The position numbers and the translations under genes are program-made. Below are positions 43,550 through 51,479 of a stretch of 64,000 nt of DNA, in pieces. The notes beneath the pieces are model-generated. The model was not told where the DNA came from. It saw nothing but the letters and a program-made list of their open reading frames with translations, and did no database searches. The stretch lies in contig NZ_SUKA01000001.1 in NCBI RefSeq assembly GCF_005049105.1, forward strand, positions 806,001 through 870,000, read 5' to 3'. Every line of letters starts with the position of its first letter. The stretch's first letter is position 1. This DNA comes from Sphingobacterium alkalisoli (GTDB taxonomy: Bacteria > Bacteroidota > Bacteroidia > Sphingobacteriales > Sphingobacteriaceae).

Positions 43550-44647
43550 GTGTTTTCTCCAGTATACATATCCGCTATGAATTGTGTAACTCCTTTAGGT
43601 TTGGATTTACATAGCAATTGGATTGCCTTATTGGAGGAAAATACGGGTATCGATATGCACACGATAGGATATTTTGAAAATATCTATACCGCAAAGATAA
43701 AGAATCTTCCGACCGTCCGCTCAGATTTGACGTATTTGGAAACCATGCTTTATTTGGCCCTGGAACCATTGGTAAAGTTAAAAAACTTAGATACCAAAAC
43801 AGGATTTATTCTATCTACGACTAAAGGGAATATAGATTTTTTATCGGAAGGTAAATCGGAGGAGGCTCAGTTGAATAAGCTTGCTGTTAAGCTAGCTCAT
43901 CTTTTTGGATTTATTACACAACCTATCGTGATTTCACATGCTTGTGTGTCGGGGCTTCTAGCTGTTTCAGTTGCCAAAAGACTAATACAGATGGGACAAT
44001 TTGATGAGGTTTTCGTGCTAGCGGGTGATAAGGTAAGTGAGTTTGTATTGTCAGGCTTCGGTGCTTTTCAAGCGATGAGTGCCAATCCCTGTAAACCATT
44101 CGATTTAAATCGTGACGGTGTGACCTTAGGAGAAGCTGCGGGCGCTATTTTGGTTACCAAATCTGACGAAAATGCATTAGTAGAAATTGTAGGAGAAGGT
44201 GCTATTAACGATGCCAACCACATTTCGGGCCCGTCGAGAACGGGAGAGGGATTATATCAAAGCATCTCTTCGGCCTTGAAAGAAGCAGGGATCGCCGCAT
44301 CTGCAATTGATTTTATATCAGCCCATGGAACAGCAACACCATATAATGATGAAATGGAAGCGATCGCTTTTAGCCGTTTGGGGATGCATAAAATTCCAAT
44401 TAACAGCCTTAAAGGTTATTATGGACATACACTAGGTGCCTCTGGTTTGCTGGAATTAATTATTTCGATCCAATCTCTTCAGAATAACAAATTACTTCCT
44501 ACCAAAGGATTTAATTTGAAGGGTACATCGAAGGATGTTAATATCGTCACCCAAGCTATGGATATTCCATTAACGTATATTTTGAAGACAGCATCGGGCT
44601 TTGGTGGTAGTAATTGCGCGGCAATTTTAAAAAAGATGAATGGATAG
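43550..44647 (+). CDS. Beta-ketoacyl-ACP synthase, second intact copy
   Basis: A 365-residue ketosynthase, shorter than usual, with Cys132 in SHACVSGLL, His in SAHGTATPYND and a second His in KGYYGHTLGASG. The triad is intact. It starts at GTG 43550, since no ATG lies nearby and the N-terminal VYISAMNCVTPLG aligns with the family start. The next gene, a half-size ketosynthase-like protein, overlaps by eight bases, which suggests they form a heteromeric unit comparable to KS and chain-length factor. Confidence 0.9.
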   Translation: MFSPVYISAMNCVTPLGLDLHSNWIALLEENTGIDMHTIGYFENIYTAKIKNLPTVRSDLTYLETMLYLALEPLVKLKNLDTKTGFILSTTKGNIDFLSEGKSEEAQLNKLAVKLAHLFGFITQPIVISHACVSGLLAVSVAKRLIQMGQFDEVFVLAGDKVSEFVLSGFGAFQAMSANPCKPFDLNRDGVTLGEAAGAILVTKSDENALVEIVGEGAINDANHISGPSRTGEGLYQSISSALKEAGIAASAIDFISAHGTATPYNDEMEAIAFSRLGMHKIPINSLKGYYGHTLGASGLLELIISIQSLQNNKLLPTKGFNLKGTSKDVNIVTQAMDIPLTYILKTASGFGGSNCAAILKKMNG

Positions 44648-45245
44648 GCCACTGTATATATCGCACTATAGTAAAATAGAAAATGGGAGGATTTCTGTTG
44701 ATGGAAATGCAATTTTTCATACAGATGAAGCTCAGTTCTTTGCTTTTATTAAGCAGGCCTTTAAGAATCAACAGATAGATTATTCCAAATTTTATAAAAT
44801 GGATAATCTAAGTAAATTAGCTTTTTTAGCAGCAGAAGTTCTGCTAAACGAAGAAGAAGATAAAGAAGATATTGCGTTGGTTTTAAGTAACAAATCGGCG
44901 AGTTTGGACACGGATGTTAAGTATCAAGGCAGTATTCAAGATGCAGCTAATTTTTTTCCGAGTCCGGCTGTTTTTGTATATACCTTGGCCAACATATGTG
45001 GAGGTGAGATTGGTATTCGTCACGGAATGAAATCCGAACATGTTTTTTTTGTGAGCGATGAATTCGATGCAGTTACTATTTTCAATTATGCTACGTATTT
45101 GATAAAAAGTCTGAAGGCAAAAAAAGTGTTGTGTGGCTGGGTTGAACTTTTTGAAGAGAATTATAAAGCAGTTCTGTATCTTGTGGAAGAGAGGGGAACT
45201 GCACTACATACGACAGATACTATTAATAAATTAGTTAAAAATTAA
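44640..45245 (+). CDS. Half-size ketosynthase-like protein without active-site Cys
   Basis: A 201-residue protein whose sequence follows the N-terminal half of a KAS-fold protein: LSKLAFLAAEVLL, IALVLSNKSASLDTD, then SPAVFVYTLANICGGEIGIRHG, which parallels the ketosynthase segment before the nucleophile. It stops before the histidine-bearing second half. No Cys sits at the nucleophile position. It is not an obvious pseudogene: the frame is intact, starts inside the upstream gene (8-base overlap) and ends two bases before an ACP gene. It may be a structural partner of the preceding ketosynthase. Confidence 0.72.
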   Translation: MDRPLYISHYSKIENGRISVDGNAIFHTDEAQFFAFIKQAFKNQQIDYSKFYKMDNLSKLAFLAAEVLLNEEEDKEDIALVLSNKSASLDTDVKYQGSIQDAANFFPSPAVFVYTLANICGGEIGIRHGMKSEHVFFVSDEFDAVTIFNYATYLIKSLKAKKVLCGWVELFEENYKAVLYLVEERGTALHTTDTINKLVKN

Positions 45246-45247
45246 AA

Positions 45248-45505
45248 ATGGAAGAGTTAAAAGAGGAATTAAAGGGAAAAATCATTGAAGTCTTGAACCT
45301 AGAGGATATTTCGGTGGCAGATATCGATGATTCTGACGCTTTATTCGGCGATGGATTAGGCCTGGATTCTATCGATGCACTGGAGCTTATTGTGCTTTTA
45401 GATAAAGAGTACGGTATTAAATTGAGTGATCCTAAACAAGGTAAATCCATCTTCGAATCTGTAAATACCATGGCAGATTATATTGCTAAAAACCGAACAA
45501 AATAA
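45248..45505 (+). CDS. Acyl carrier protein 2 of the pigment cluster
   Basis: An 85-residue acidic carrier protein. Ser41 in GLDSIDALEL is the phosphopantetheine site. It differs from the 35603 carrier in its motif (DSIDALEL against DSLDYVDL), the former resembling carriers used with ketosynthase/chain-length-factor pairs. It lies just upstream of such a pair (45704 and 46903), interrupted only by a repeat element. Probably the carrier for aryl polyene extension. Confidence 0.93.
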   Translation: MEELKEELKGKIIEVLNLEDISVADIDDSDALFGDGLGLDSIDALELIVLLDKEYGIKLSDPKQGKSIFESVNTMADYIAKNRTK

Positions 45506-45698
45506 GATCCTGTTTAAATTTTATTGCTCTTTATTTTTATAGGTATTTTGAGAAAGAGTTTTTGCTTCGTATTTGAAGATTTAGCGGGCTAAATCAAAAA
45601 TAGGAAGTAAAAAATAGGCTGAAAAGAGCATCAAAATAAAGGAAAGATAGGGGACAAATAGGTTACAATATTATTTCGTTAAAATTTTAAACAGGCTC
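45506..45698. repeat. MITE-like inverted repeat inside the pigment operon
   Basis: Ends GATCCTGTTTAAATTTT (45506-45522) and AAAATTTTAAACAGGCTC (45681-45698) are inverted copies with one inserted base and one mismatch. About 158 bases of AT-rich non-coding DNA lie between, including a small hairpin GATTTAGCGGGCTAAATC. The element fills nearly the whole gap between ACP2 and the next ketosynthase, the only large gap in an otherwise compact operon. No transposase is encoded. Confidence 0.75.
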
Positions 45699-45703
45699 TA
45701 AAT

Positions 45704-46903
45704 ATGCAGAACGGTGTTGCTATCACAGGAATGGGAATCGTATCGGCTATCGGAAATACGGTAGCTGAGAACCTCAATTCTTTGCGCAATGCACAGAACG
45801 GAATTACACAGGTAGATAATTTCGATACTTCTTTGCGGGACAAGGTGCTGGTAGGCGAGATAAAGCTATCTAACGATCAAATGATCGAAAAATTGCAGCT
45901 GCCGGTTGATAATAGTATGACGCGTACAGGCCTGTTAGGGGCGCTGGCCGCTAAGCAGGCTATTGTGAGCGCTCAGATTGATATGGTATCGAATAATTAT
46001 CGAACGGGTTTGGTGTCTTCAACCAGCGTTGGAGGGATGGATATCACCGAGAAGTATTTTTATGCATATGAGAATAACCCCGAGCTACATCGCTACATCG
46101 CTAGTCATGATGCAGGTGTATCTTCTCAGCACATAGCGGACTATATAGGGCTGAAGGGTTTCGTTACTACGATAAGTACCGCTTGTTCATCTGCTGCAAA
46201 TGCCATTATGTTGGGAGCTCAACTGATTAAATCCGGCAGATTAGATCGCGTAATTGTGGGAGGCACGGATGCTCTGAGCAAGTTTACATTGAATGGATTT
46301 AATACGCTAATGATTCTGTCGGATACTTACTGTAGACCCTTTGACCAAAATCGCAAAGGTCTGAACTTGGGTGAAGCTGCGGCATATCTGATCCTGGAAT
46401 CGGATGAAATCGTTCTAAAGGAAAATAAAAAAGTGCTTGCTTATCTTTCAGGATATGGCAATGCCAATGATGCTTTTCATCAAACGGCTTCGTCCGAAAA
46501 TGGGGAAGGAGCATACCTAGCTATGAAAAAAGCATTTAACCTAGCCGGGTTAAGCCCGCGAGATATTGATTATGTCAATGCACATGGTACGGCTACACCA
46601 AATAATGATTTGTCGGAAGGCCATGCCTTGATTCGGGTATTTGGCGAGCAGGTGCCGGCATTTAGTTCGACCAAGGCGTATACGGGGCATACGTTGGCTG
46701 CTGCTGCAGGAATAGAGGCAGTCTATAGCATATTGGCCTTGCAAAATGACGTCATATTTCCGAATCTCAACTTCGAAACACCGATGGGGGAATTTCAATT
46801 GTTGCCACAAACGAGATTACTTCACCAATCCGTAAACCATGTATTGTCCAATTCCTTTGGATTTGGAGGAAATTGTTCTACTTTAATATTCTCAAAAGCC
46901 TAA
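45704..46903 (+). CDS. Beta-ketoacyl-ACP synthase, third intact copy
   Basis: A 399-residue KAS-II-type enzyme with Cys161 in ISTACSSAAN, His in NAHGTATPNND and His in KAYTGHTLAAAAG. It lies directly upstream of a Cys-less ketosynthase whose start overlaps its stop (TAATG), so the two probably form a ketosynthase/chain-length-factor heterodimer, as in aryl polyene systems. It is the best candidate for iterative extension of the coumaroyl starter. Confidence 0.93.
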   Translation: MQNGVAITGMGIVSAIGNTVAENLNSLRNAQNGITQVDNFDTSLRDKVLVGEIKLSNDQMIEKLQLPVDNSMTRTGLLGALAAKQAIVSAQIDMVSNNYRTGLVSSTSVGGMDITEKYFYAYENNPELHRYIASHDAGVSSQHIADYIGLKGFVTTISTACSSAANAIMLGAQLIKSGRLDRVIVGGTDALSKFTLNGFNTLMILSDTYCRPFDQNRKGLNLGEAAAYLILESDEIVLKENKKVLAYLSGYGNANDAFHQTASSENGEGAYLAMKKAFNLAGLSPRDIDYVNAHGTATPNNDLSEGHALIRVFGEQVPAFSSTKAYTGHTLAAAAGIEAVYSILALQNDVIFPNLNFETPMGEFQLLPQTRLLHQSVNHVLSNSFGFGGNCSTLIFSKA

Positions 46904-47967
46904 TGAAGAATCCGTGTTATATTAATGGAATAGGAGCTGTCAATGCACAAGGTATTTGGAACGATGATCCTTTTGCGCATATAACGGAGATCAGCAACCC
47001 ATTGACCATGGCGATGCAGCCTTCTTACAAGGAGCTTATACCGCCAGCAATGATTCGGAGGATGTCAAAGGGCATAAAAATGGGAATATTTGCATCTCAA
47101 CAGGCGTTGGATGAGGCGGCGATGGATCAGGTAGATGCAATTATTACAGGTACGGGATTAGGATGTTTAGAGGACTCTGAGAAATTTCTGAAAAACGTGT
47201 TGGATAATGATGAACAGTTTTTGACACCAACGTCATTTATTCAATCTACACACAACACTGTAGGTGCGCAAATAGCCCTCAGATTGGGATGTAAATCCTA
47301 TAATTTCACGTATGTGAATGGTGCTACATCTTTTGAATCTGCACTATTAGATGCTCTTATGCAAATCGAGTCTAAAGAGGCTAATCAAGTTTTGGTGGGT
47401 GGAATAGATGAAATTGCAGGACGTACTTTTGCCCTTAAACAGCTAGTTCACGAGGTGAAGGCCGATGGGGCTGTCGAAAAACTTAAAGATTCTCAGTCTC
47501 CTGGTGTCAATTTTGGAGAAGGAGGGACATTCTTTGCGCTGAATACCGAAAAAAGAGAAAATACATATGCTCAAATTTTAGAAGTATCTATTCTGAATAA
47601 ATTAGCAACGGAGGAAGTAGTCGACTTTGTGACTTCTTTTTTAACCCGAAATCAGCTTACTTTGGCAGATGTTTCTGCTGTTGTTATTGGTAATAATGGC
47701 GATTTGAAATATGACATATATTATACTACCTTTTGCACTTTATTCGCAAATCAGCCCCAGATTTTCTATAAGCATCTTGTCGGACAATCGGACGTTGCAT
47801 CGGCATTTGGACTAGCTGCTGCTGCTTTCGTTTTGAAAAAACAAATCATTCCAAAAACTATTCAATGGAATGCAATCAAACTTTCTGAATTAAAGTATGT
47901 TTTAATATATAACCAATACTTAGGAAAAGATCATAGTCTCACGTTATTGCGCCATGTGGAAACATAA
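46903..47967 (+). CDS. Ketosynthase-like chain-length-factor protein (inactive)
   Basis: A 354-residue KAS-fold protein starting at ATG 46903 inside the preceding stop. The nucleophile position reads VNGATSF, so Ala141 replaces Cys, and the two active-site His positions are also changed (VIGNNGDLK and KHLVGQSDVAS). It therefore cannot condense on its own and fits a chain-length factor. Typical type II factors have Gln in the Cys position, so Ala is a variant. Its likely job is to set polyene length with the 45704 enzyme. Confidence 0.85.
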   Translation: MKNPCYINGIGAVNAQGIWNDDPFAHITEISNPLTMAMQPSYKELIPPAMIRRMSKGIKMGIFASQQALDEAAMDQVDAIITGTGLGCLEDSEKFLKNVLDNDEQFLTPTSFIQSTHNTVGAQIALRLGCKSYNFTYVNGATSFESALLDALMQIESKEANQVLVGGIDEIAGRTFALKQLVHEVKADGAVEKLKDSQSPGVNFGEGGTFFALNTEKRENTYAQILEVSILNKLATEEVVDFVTSFLTRNQLTLADVSAVVIGNNGDLKYDIYYTTFCTLFANQPQIFYKHLVGQSDVASAFGLAAAAFVLKKQIIPKTIQWNAIKLSELKYVLIYNQYLGKDHSLTLLRHVET

Positions 47968-48730
47968 AAACATAGTCCCCATTTTAATCGTGTTCGGAAT
48001 TGTAAGCACGTTACTCGCCTTATTTGCCGTTAGCTCTTGGTGGTGGGTGTTTTTAGTGCTATTTGTTTGGCTGGGCAGCACAACATGGGGAGCTTTTGAT
48101 ATTCGGCAGGGTTATTTTACAGATGTTTTTTACAAAAAGAAACATGAAAACCGTCGAAGAGTGTCGCTTACTTTTGACGATGGACCTACCCCGGTAACAC
48201 TTGATATTTTAGCGTTGCTCAAACAACATCAAGCTAAAGCTACTTTTTTCTGTATTGGGAAACAGATTAACAAACATCCGGATATTTTCAGAAAAATTAT
48301 AGAAGAGGGGCATACGATCGGCAATCATACGATGAATCATTCTAAGGGGTTTGGATTTTTGAATGCACAGCAAATAGAACAAGAAATCGATAGCTGTGAC
48401 GCCTCAATCAATGATATCGTACCGCATAAGCCACGTTTTTTTAGACCGCCGTTTGGTGTAACTAATCCTTCTGTTGCTAAAGCAGTCAAAGAAACTAAGC
48501 ATCATGTTATCGGTTGGAGTAATCGTTCATTAGACACTATAATTGACGACGAAAATAAAATATTCGACCGTGTATCTACGCGGTTGGTACCGGGAGATAT
48601 TATATTGCTTCACGATACTTCGAATAAGACACTTCGCGTTGCAACTCGTCTATTGGAGTATATGAAGCAACAAGACTTTCAATCAGTGACGATCGATGAG
48701 TTGTTAAATTTACCAGCATATGAACATTAA
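47954..48730 (+). CDS. Polysaccharide deacetylase-family (NodB) membrane protein
   Basis: A 258-residue protein with two N-terminal membrane helices (about 8-45) and a NodB domain. Motif 1 is TFDDGP, motif 2 is GNHTMNHS (His pair for the metal), motif 3 is RFFRPPFG, and a later HD is in LLHDTS. All catalytic elements are present, so it should be an active deacetylase, perhaps on an N- or O-acetylated envelope glycan or pigment conjugate. Overlaps its neighbours by 14 and 11 bases. A deacetylase is a consistent but unexplained member of flexirubin loci. Confidence 0.9.
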   Translation: MWKHKNIVPILIVFGIVSTLLALFAVSSWWWVFLVLFVWLGSTTWGAFDIRQGYFTDVFYKKKHENRRRVSLTFDDGPTPVTLDILALLKQHQAKATFFCIGKQINKHPDIFRKIIEEGHTIGNHTMNHSKGFGFLNAQQIEQEIDSCDASINDIVPHKPRFFRPPFGVTNPSVAKAVKETKHHVIGWSNRSLDTIIDDENKIFDRVSTRLVPGDIILLHDTSNKTLRVATRLLEYMKQQDFQSVTIDELLNLPAYEH

Positions 48731-49349
48731 AATATTTGTATTTACTTTTTTTTGTTGTTGGATGTCGATAGGTTTTGCCCAAGAGCAAAAAATGTCGGCT
48801 TCGGATATCGCAAATTTCCGAAGTGTTATGCGTAAGTCTGTTCAGTTGAAGACACTGACGGCAGAGTTCACACAGTACAAGAAAGTGAGCTATGTTAAAA
48901 AAGAATTGATTTCTTCGGGCACCTTTTACGTGAAGAATCCAGATAGGTTAGCCTGGGTTTACCGAAATCCGATATCTTCCGCCATGATTTTTAAAGGTAA
49001 AAAAATAGTGATAAAGGAAAAGGGGAGTAAAAAAACGATGGATATGTCGCGCAGCAAGCAGTTTGAAAAGATTAGTCAAGCTATCCAGTCCAATATGAAT
49101 GGAGGAGCCCCTCTAGGAACGGAGTTCTCGCCCTCCTATTTCCAAACAAGTAAGCAGTATATTCTCAAGTTGGATCCTGTAGCAAAGGATGTGAAAAAGG
49201 CGATGAAACAGCTCATTCTCTGTTTTGATAAGTCTAGCTATCAGGTTTCGGAAGTAACGTTATTGGATAATTCTAAGGGGTTTACTCGATTTGTTTTTAG
49301 TAATCACAACGTGAATGGGGCTATTTCTGATTCCGTTTTTGAATTGTAA
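48720..49349 (+). CDS. LolA-like periplasmic lipid carrier
   Basis: A 209-residue exported protein (signal cleavage near GFAQ, residue 20) with the LolA pattern: LKTLTAEFTQYKKV, SSGTFYVKNPDRLAWVY and KKIVIKEKG. LolA carries lipidated proteins through the periplasm, while pigment-cluster copies are thought to carry the polyene lipid or its lipid precursor to the outer membrane. Starts 11 bases inside the deacetylase gene. Works logically with the MMPL exporter encoded at 51479. Confidence 0.87.
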   Translation: MNIKIFVFTFFCCWMSIGFAQEQKMSASDIANFRSVMRKSVQLKTLTAEFTQYKKVSYVKKELISSGTFYVKNPDRLAWVYRNPISSAMIFKGKKIVIKEKGSKKTMDMSRSKQFEKISQAIQSNMNGGAPLGTEFSPSYFQTSKQYILKLDPVAKDVKKAMKQLILCFDKSSYQVSEVTLLDNSKGFTRFVFSNHNVNGAISDSVFEL

Positions 49350-49415
49350 TATTTTGGAATTAGGTATTCGTGAATACAAAGCATTTTAGCTAAGTTTGAA
49401 AGCTAAATAGGACAT

Positions 49416-49787
49416 ATGCTTTTACAAGATTTTTATATACTCCGTTCTTTGGAACAGATTGATGATCAAAGGTATATTGTGAAAATTACTTTGAATAAAG
49501 ATCACGATATTTTCAAAGGGCATTTTCCGGATAATCCAGTTACTCCGGGTGTATGTATGATTCAGATTATTAAAGAGCTAACGGAGGGCATAGTAGAAAA
49601 GCCACTCTTTATGCACAAAGCATCGAATGTTAAATTCATGGCGTTGATTAATCCAGAAATTAACCCTGATTTAAAATTAGAACTTGACATTTCGGGATCC
49701 GGAGAGTCAGAGTATAAAGTGAAAAATGTAACCTACTTTGACGACACGGTAGCGTTGAAGTTGGTAAGTACGTATAGATTGAAGTAA
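49416..49787 (+). CDS. FabZ-like 3-hydroxyacyl-ACP dehydratase
   Basis: A 123-residue hotdog protein with the motif GHFPDNPVTPGVCM, the FabZ-type catalytic His region. It is the only one of the three dehydratase-like hotdogs in the cluster with a canonical GHFP motif, so it is the best candidate for the working dehydratase of polyene extension. The gene is preceded by 66 bases that lack any evident signal. The next gene starts one base after its stop. Confidence 0.85.
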   Translation: MLLQDFYILRSLEQIDDQRYIVKITLNKDHDIFKGHFPDNPVTPGVCMIQIIKELTEGIVEKPLFMHKASNVKFMALINPEINPDLKLELDISGSGESEYKVKNVTYFDDTVALKLVSTYRLK

Positions 49788-49788
49788 T

Positions 49789-50277
49789 ATGAAGATTTTA
49801 GTAGCTTTAGTTGTTTCCTTTTTCTGGATTTCCTCAATCGATCTGGGTACTATTCGTGCCGATTTTGAGAAAGCTGGTAATTCGAAAGCAAATACCGAAC
49901 ACTTGTATAATCTACTGAAAGGTTACGATAAAGGCGACCCTGTTATCCAGGCGTATAAAGGAGCGGCATATAGTTTACAGGCGCGGTATACTACGGATAA
50001 AAAAGATAAGAAAGAATTATTCGTGGCTGGTGTCAAAGATATAGAAGCGGCCATAAAGAGTGCCCCGAATAATATGGAGATTAGATTAATACGTTTGATT
50101 ATACAAGAGAATACGCCGAAGATACTAAAATATAAGACGGATATTAACACCGATAAGCAAATGATCTTAAAGAATTTCTCTGCTCAACATGCTGCTGTAA
50201 AAGGTCTTATAAAGCGATATGCGACAAAACGTTCTGCAGTTTTTACCGCTTCAGAAATTGACAAGTTATCGAAATAA
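49789..50277 (+). CDS. Exported hypothetical protein of the pigment cluster
   Basis: A 162-residue protein with a short hydrophobic N-terminus (about 1-20) and a charged helical remainder resembling a small TPR-like scaffold (ANTEHLYNLLKGYDKGDPVIQAYKGAAY, read in two parts). I do not recognise a family with known function. It is translated with the dehydratase before it and the glycosyltransferase after it. A periplasmic accessory role is likely. Confidence 0.72.
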   Translation: MKILVALVVSFFWISSIDLGTIRADFEKAGNSKANTEHLYNLLKGYDKGDPVIQAYKGAAYSLQARYTTDKKDKKELFVAGVKDIEAAIKSAPNNMEIRLIRLIIQENTPKILKYKTDINTDKQMILKNFSAQHAAVKGLIKRYATKRSAVFTASEIDKLSK

Positions 50278-50288
50278 ATGCGCTGAAG

Positions 50289-51479
50289 ATGCATGAAACC
50301 ATCCCTATGCAAATGAGCCGATTAGGTATAGTGGTTATTGTACCGACGTATAATAACCATAAAACCCTGCAACGTATTTTGGATGGGGTGTTAGCATATA
50401 CCGATCAGATCATTGTGGTGAATGATGGTTCTACAGATGGCACCTCACAAATTCTAACGGCATACCCGCAATTGCATCACATCACTTTTTCGGAGAATAA
50501 AGGCAAGGGGATGGCTTTACGCTCGGGGTTAAAAAAAGCAAAAGAATTAGGTTTCCAATACGCCATAACAATCGATTCTGACGGACAGCATTACGCTAGT
50601 GATTTACCTATCTTTGTGAAAGAAATAAGTCAAGTAACAGAAGCTGTACTATTGATAGGCAGCCGGAACATGTCGCATGAATCGGTTCCCCAAAAAAGTA
50701 GTTTTGGTAACAAGTTTTCCAATTTTTGGTTTTGGTTCGAGACTGGAATTAAGTTGAGCGATACCCAATCTGGATATCGTGCCTACCCACTAACGGCAAT
50801 TCCTTCCCGTTTTTACACCCGGAAATTTGAATTTGAGATTGAGGTGATTGTGCGATCAGCATGGAATGGTGTCACCGTAAGAAACGTACCTATTCGAGTA
50901 TTGTATGATCCGGAGGAACGTGTCTCGCACTTTAGGCCGTTTAAAGATTTTACGCGAATAAGTATTTTGAATACGGTATTAGTATTGATGACCTTTTTTT
51001 ATATTATTCCGCGTAATTTTATTCGTTCTTTCAAAAAAAAAAAATTAACTGATTTTGTAAAACAGAATATTTTTGGAAGTGGCGATTCGCCTGAGAAAAT
51101 GGCCATATCTATTGGATTTGGTGTGTTCATGGGTATAGCACCTGTTTGGGGTTTTCAGACTGCTATTGTGATTACGGCGTCTGTTTTTTTGCGCCTGAAT
51201 AAAGTTTTAGCTTTTACCTTTTCAAATATCAGTCTTCCCCCCTTTATACCCCTAATTATCTACGGCTCGTTATTGGTTGGAGGTCTGGTAGCACCTTCTG
51301 TAAAACGACAAAATTTGTTTCATCCCGATGAAAATAATTTTGCAGTTATTCAATCCCATTTAGTTCAATATTTAGTAGGGAGTCTTATCTTAGCTGCAAT
51401 AATGGCATTGCTTATCGGTTTTGGTAGTTATGTGTTGATCAAATTAAGAAACAACAGGACCGTGGCTGCTGCTGAATAA
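50289..51479 (+). CDS. Family 2 glycosyltransferase fused to a DUF2062 membrane domain
   Basis: A 396-residue protein. The N-terminal GT2 domain (about 12-220) has VIVPTYNN, VVNDGSTDGT and the DxD-type IDSDGQH. The C-terminal part is a DUF2062 domain with FGVFMGIAPVWGFQT and three membrane helices. It may glycosylate the pigment or a membrane lipid. The fusion of these two domains is common in flexirubin and aryl polyene loci. Its stop overlaps the next start by one base. Confidence 0.9.
   Translation: MHETIPMQMSRLGIVVIVPTYNNHKTLQRILDGVLAYTDQIIVVNDGSTDGTSQILTAYPQLHHITFSENKGKGMALRSGLKKAKELGFQYAITIDSDGQHYASDLPIFVKEISQVTEAVLLIGSRNMSHESVPQKSSFGNKFSNFWFWFETGIKLSDTQSGYRAYPLTAIPSRFYTRKFEFEIEVIVRSAWNGVTVRNVPIRVLYDPEERVSHFRPFKDFTRISILNTVLVLMTFFYIIPRNFIRSFKKKKLTDFVKQNIFGSGDSPEKMAISIGFGVFMGIAPVWGFQTAIVITASVFLRLNKVLAFTFSNISLPPFIPLIIYGSLLVGGLVAPSVKRQNLFHPDENNFAVIQSHLVQYLVGSLILAAIMALLIGFGSYVLIKLRNNRTVAAAE

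Noticed and set aside
44640..45245. Pseudogene remnant of a ketosynthase.
   Set aside because: The frame is intact, has tight overlaps with both neighbours, and normal codon use, so it looks maintained.
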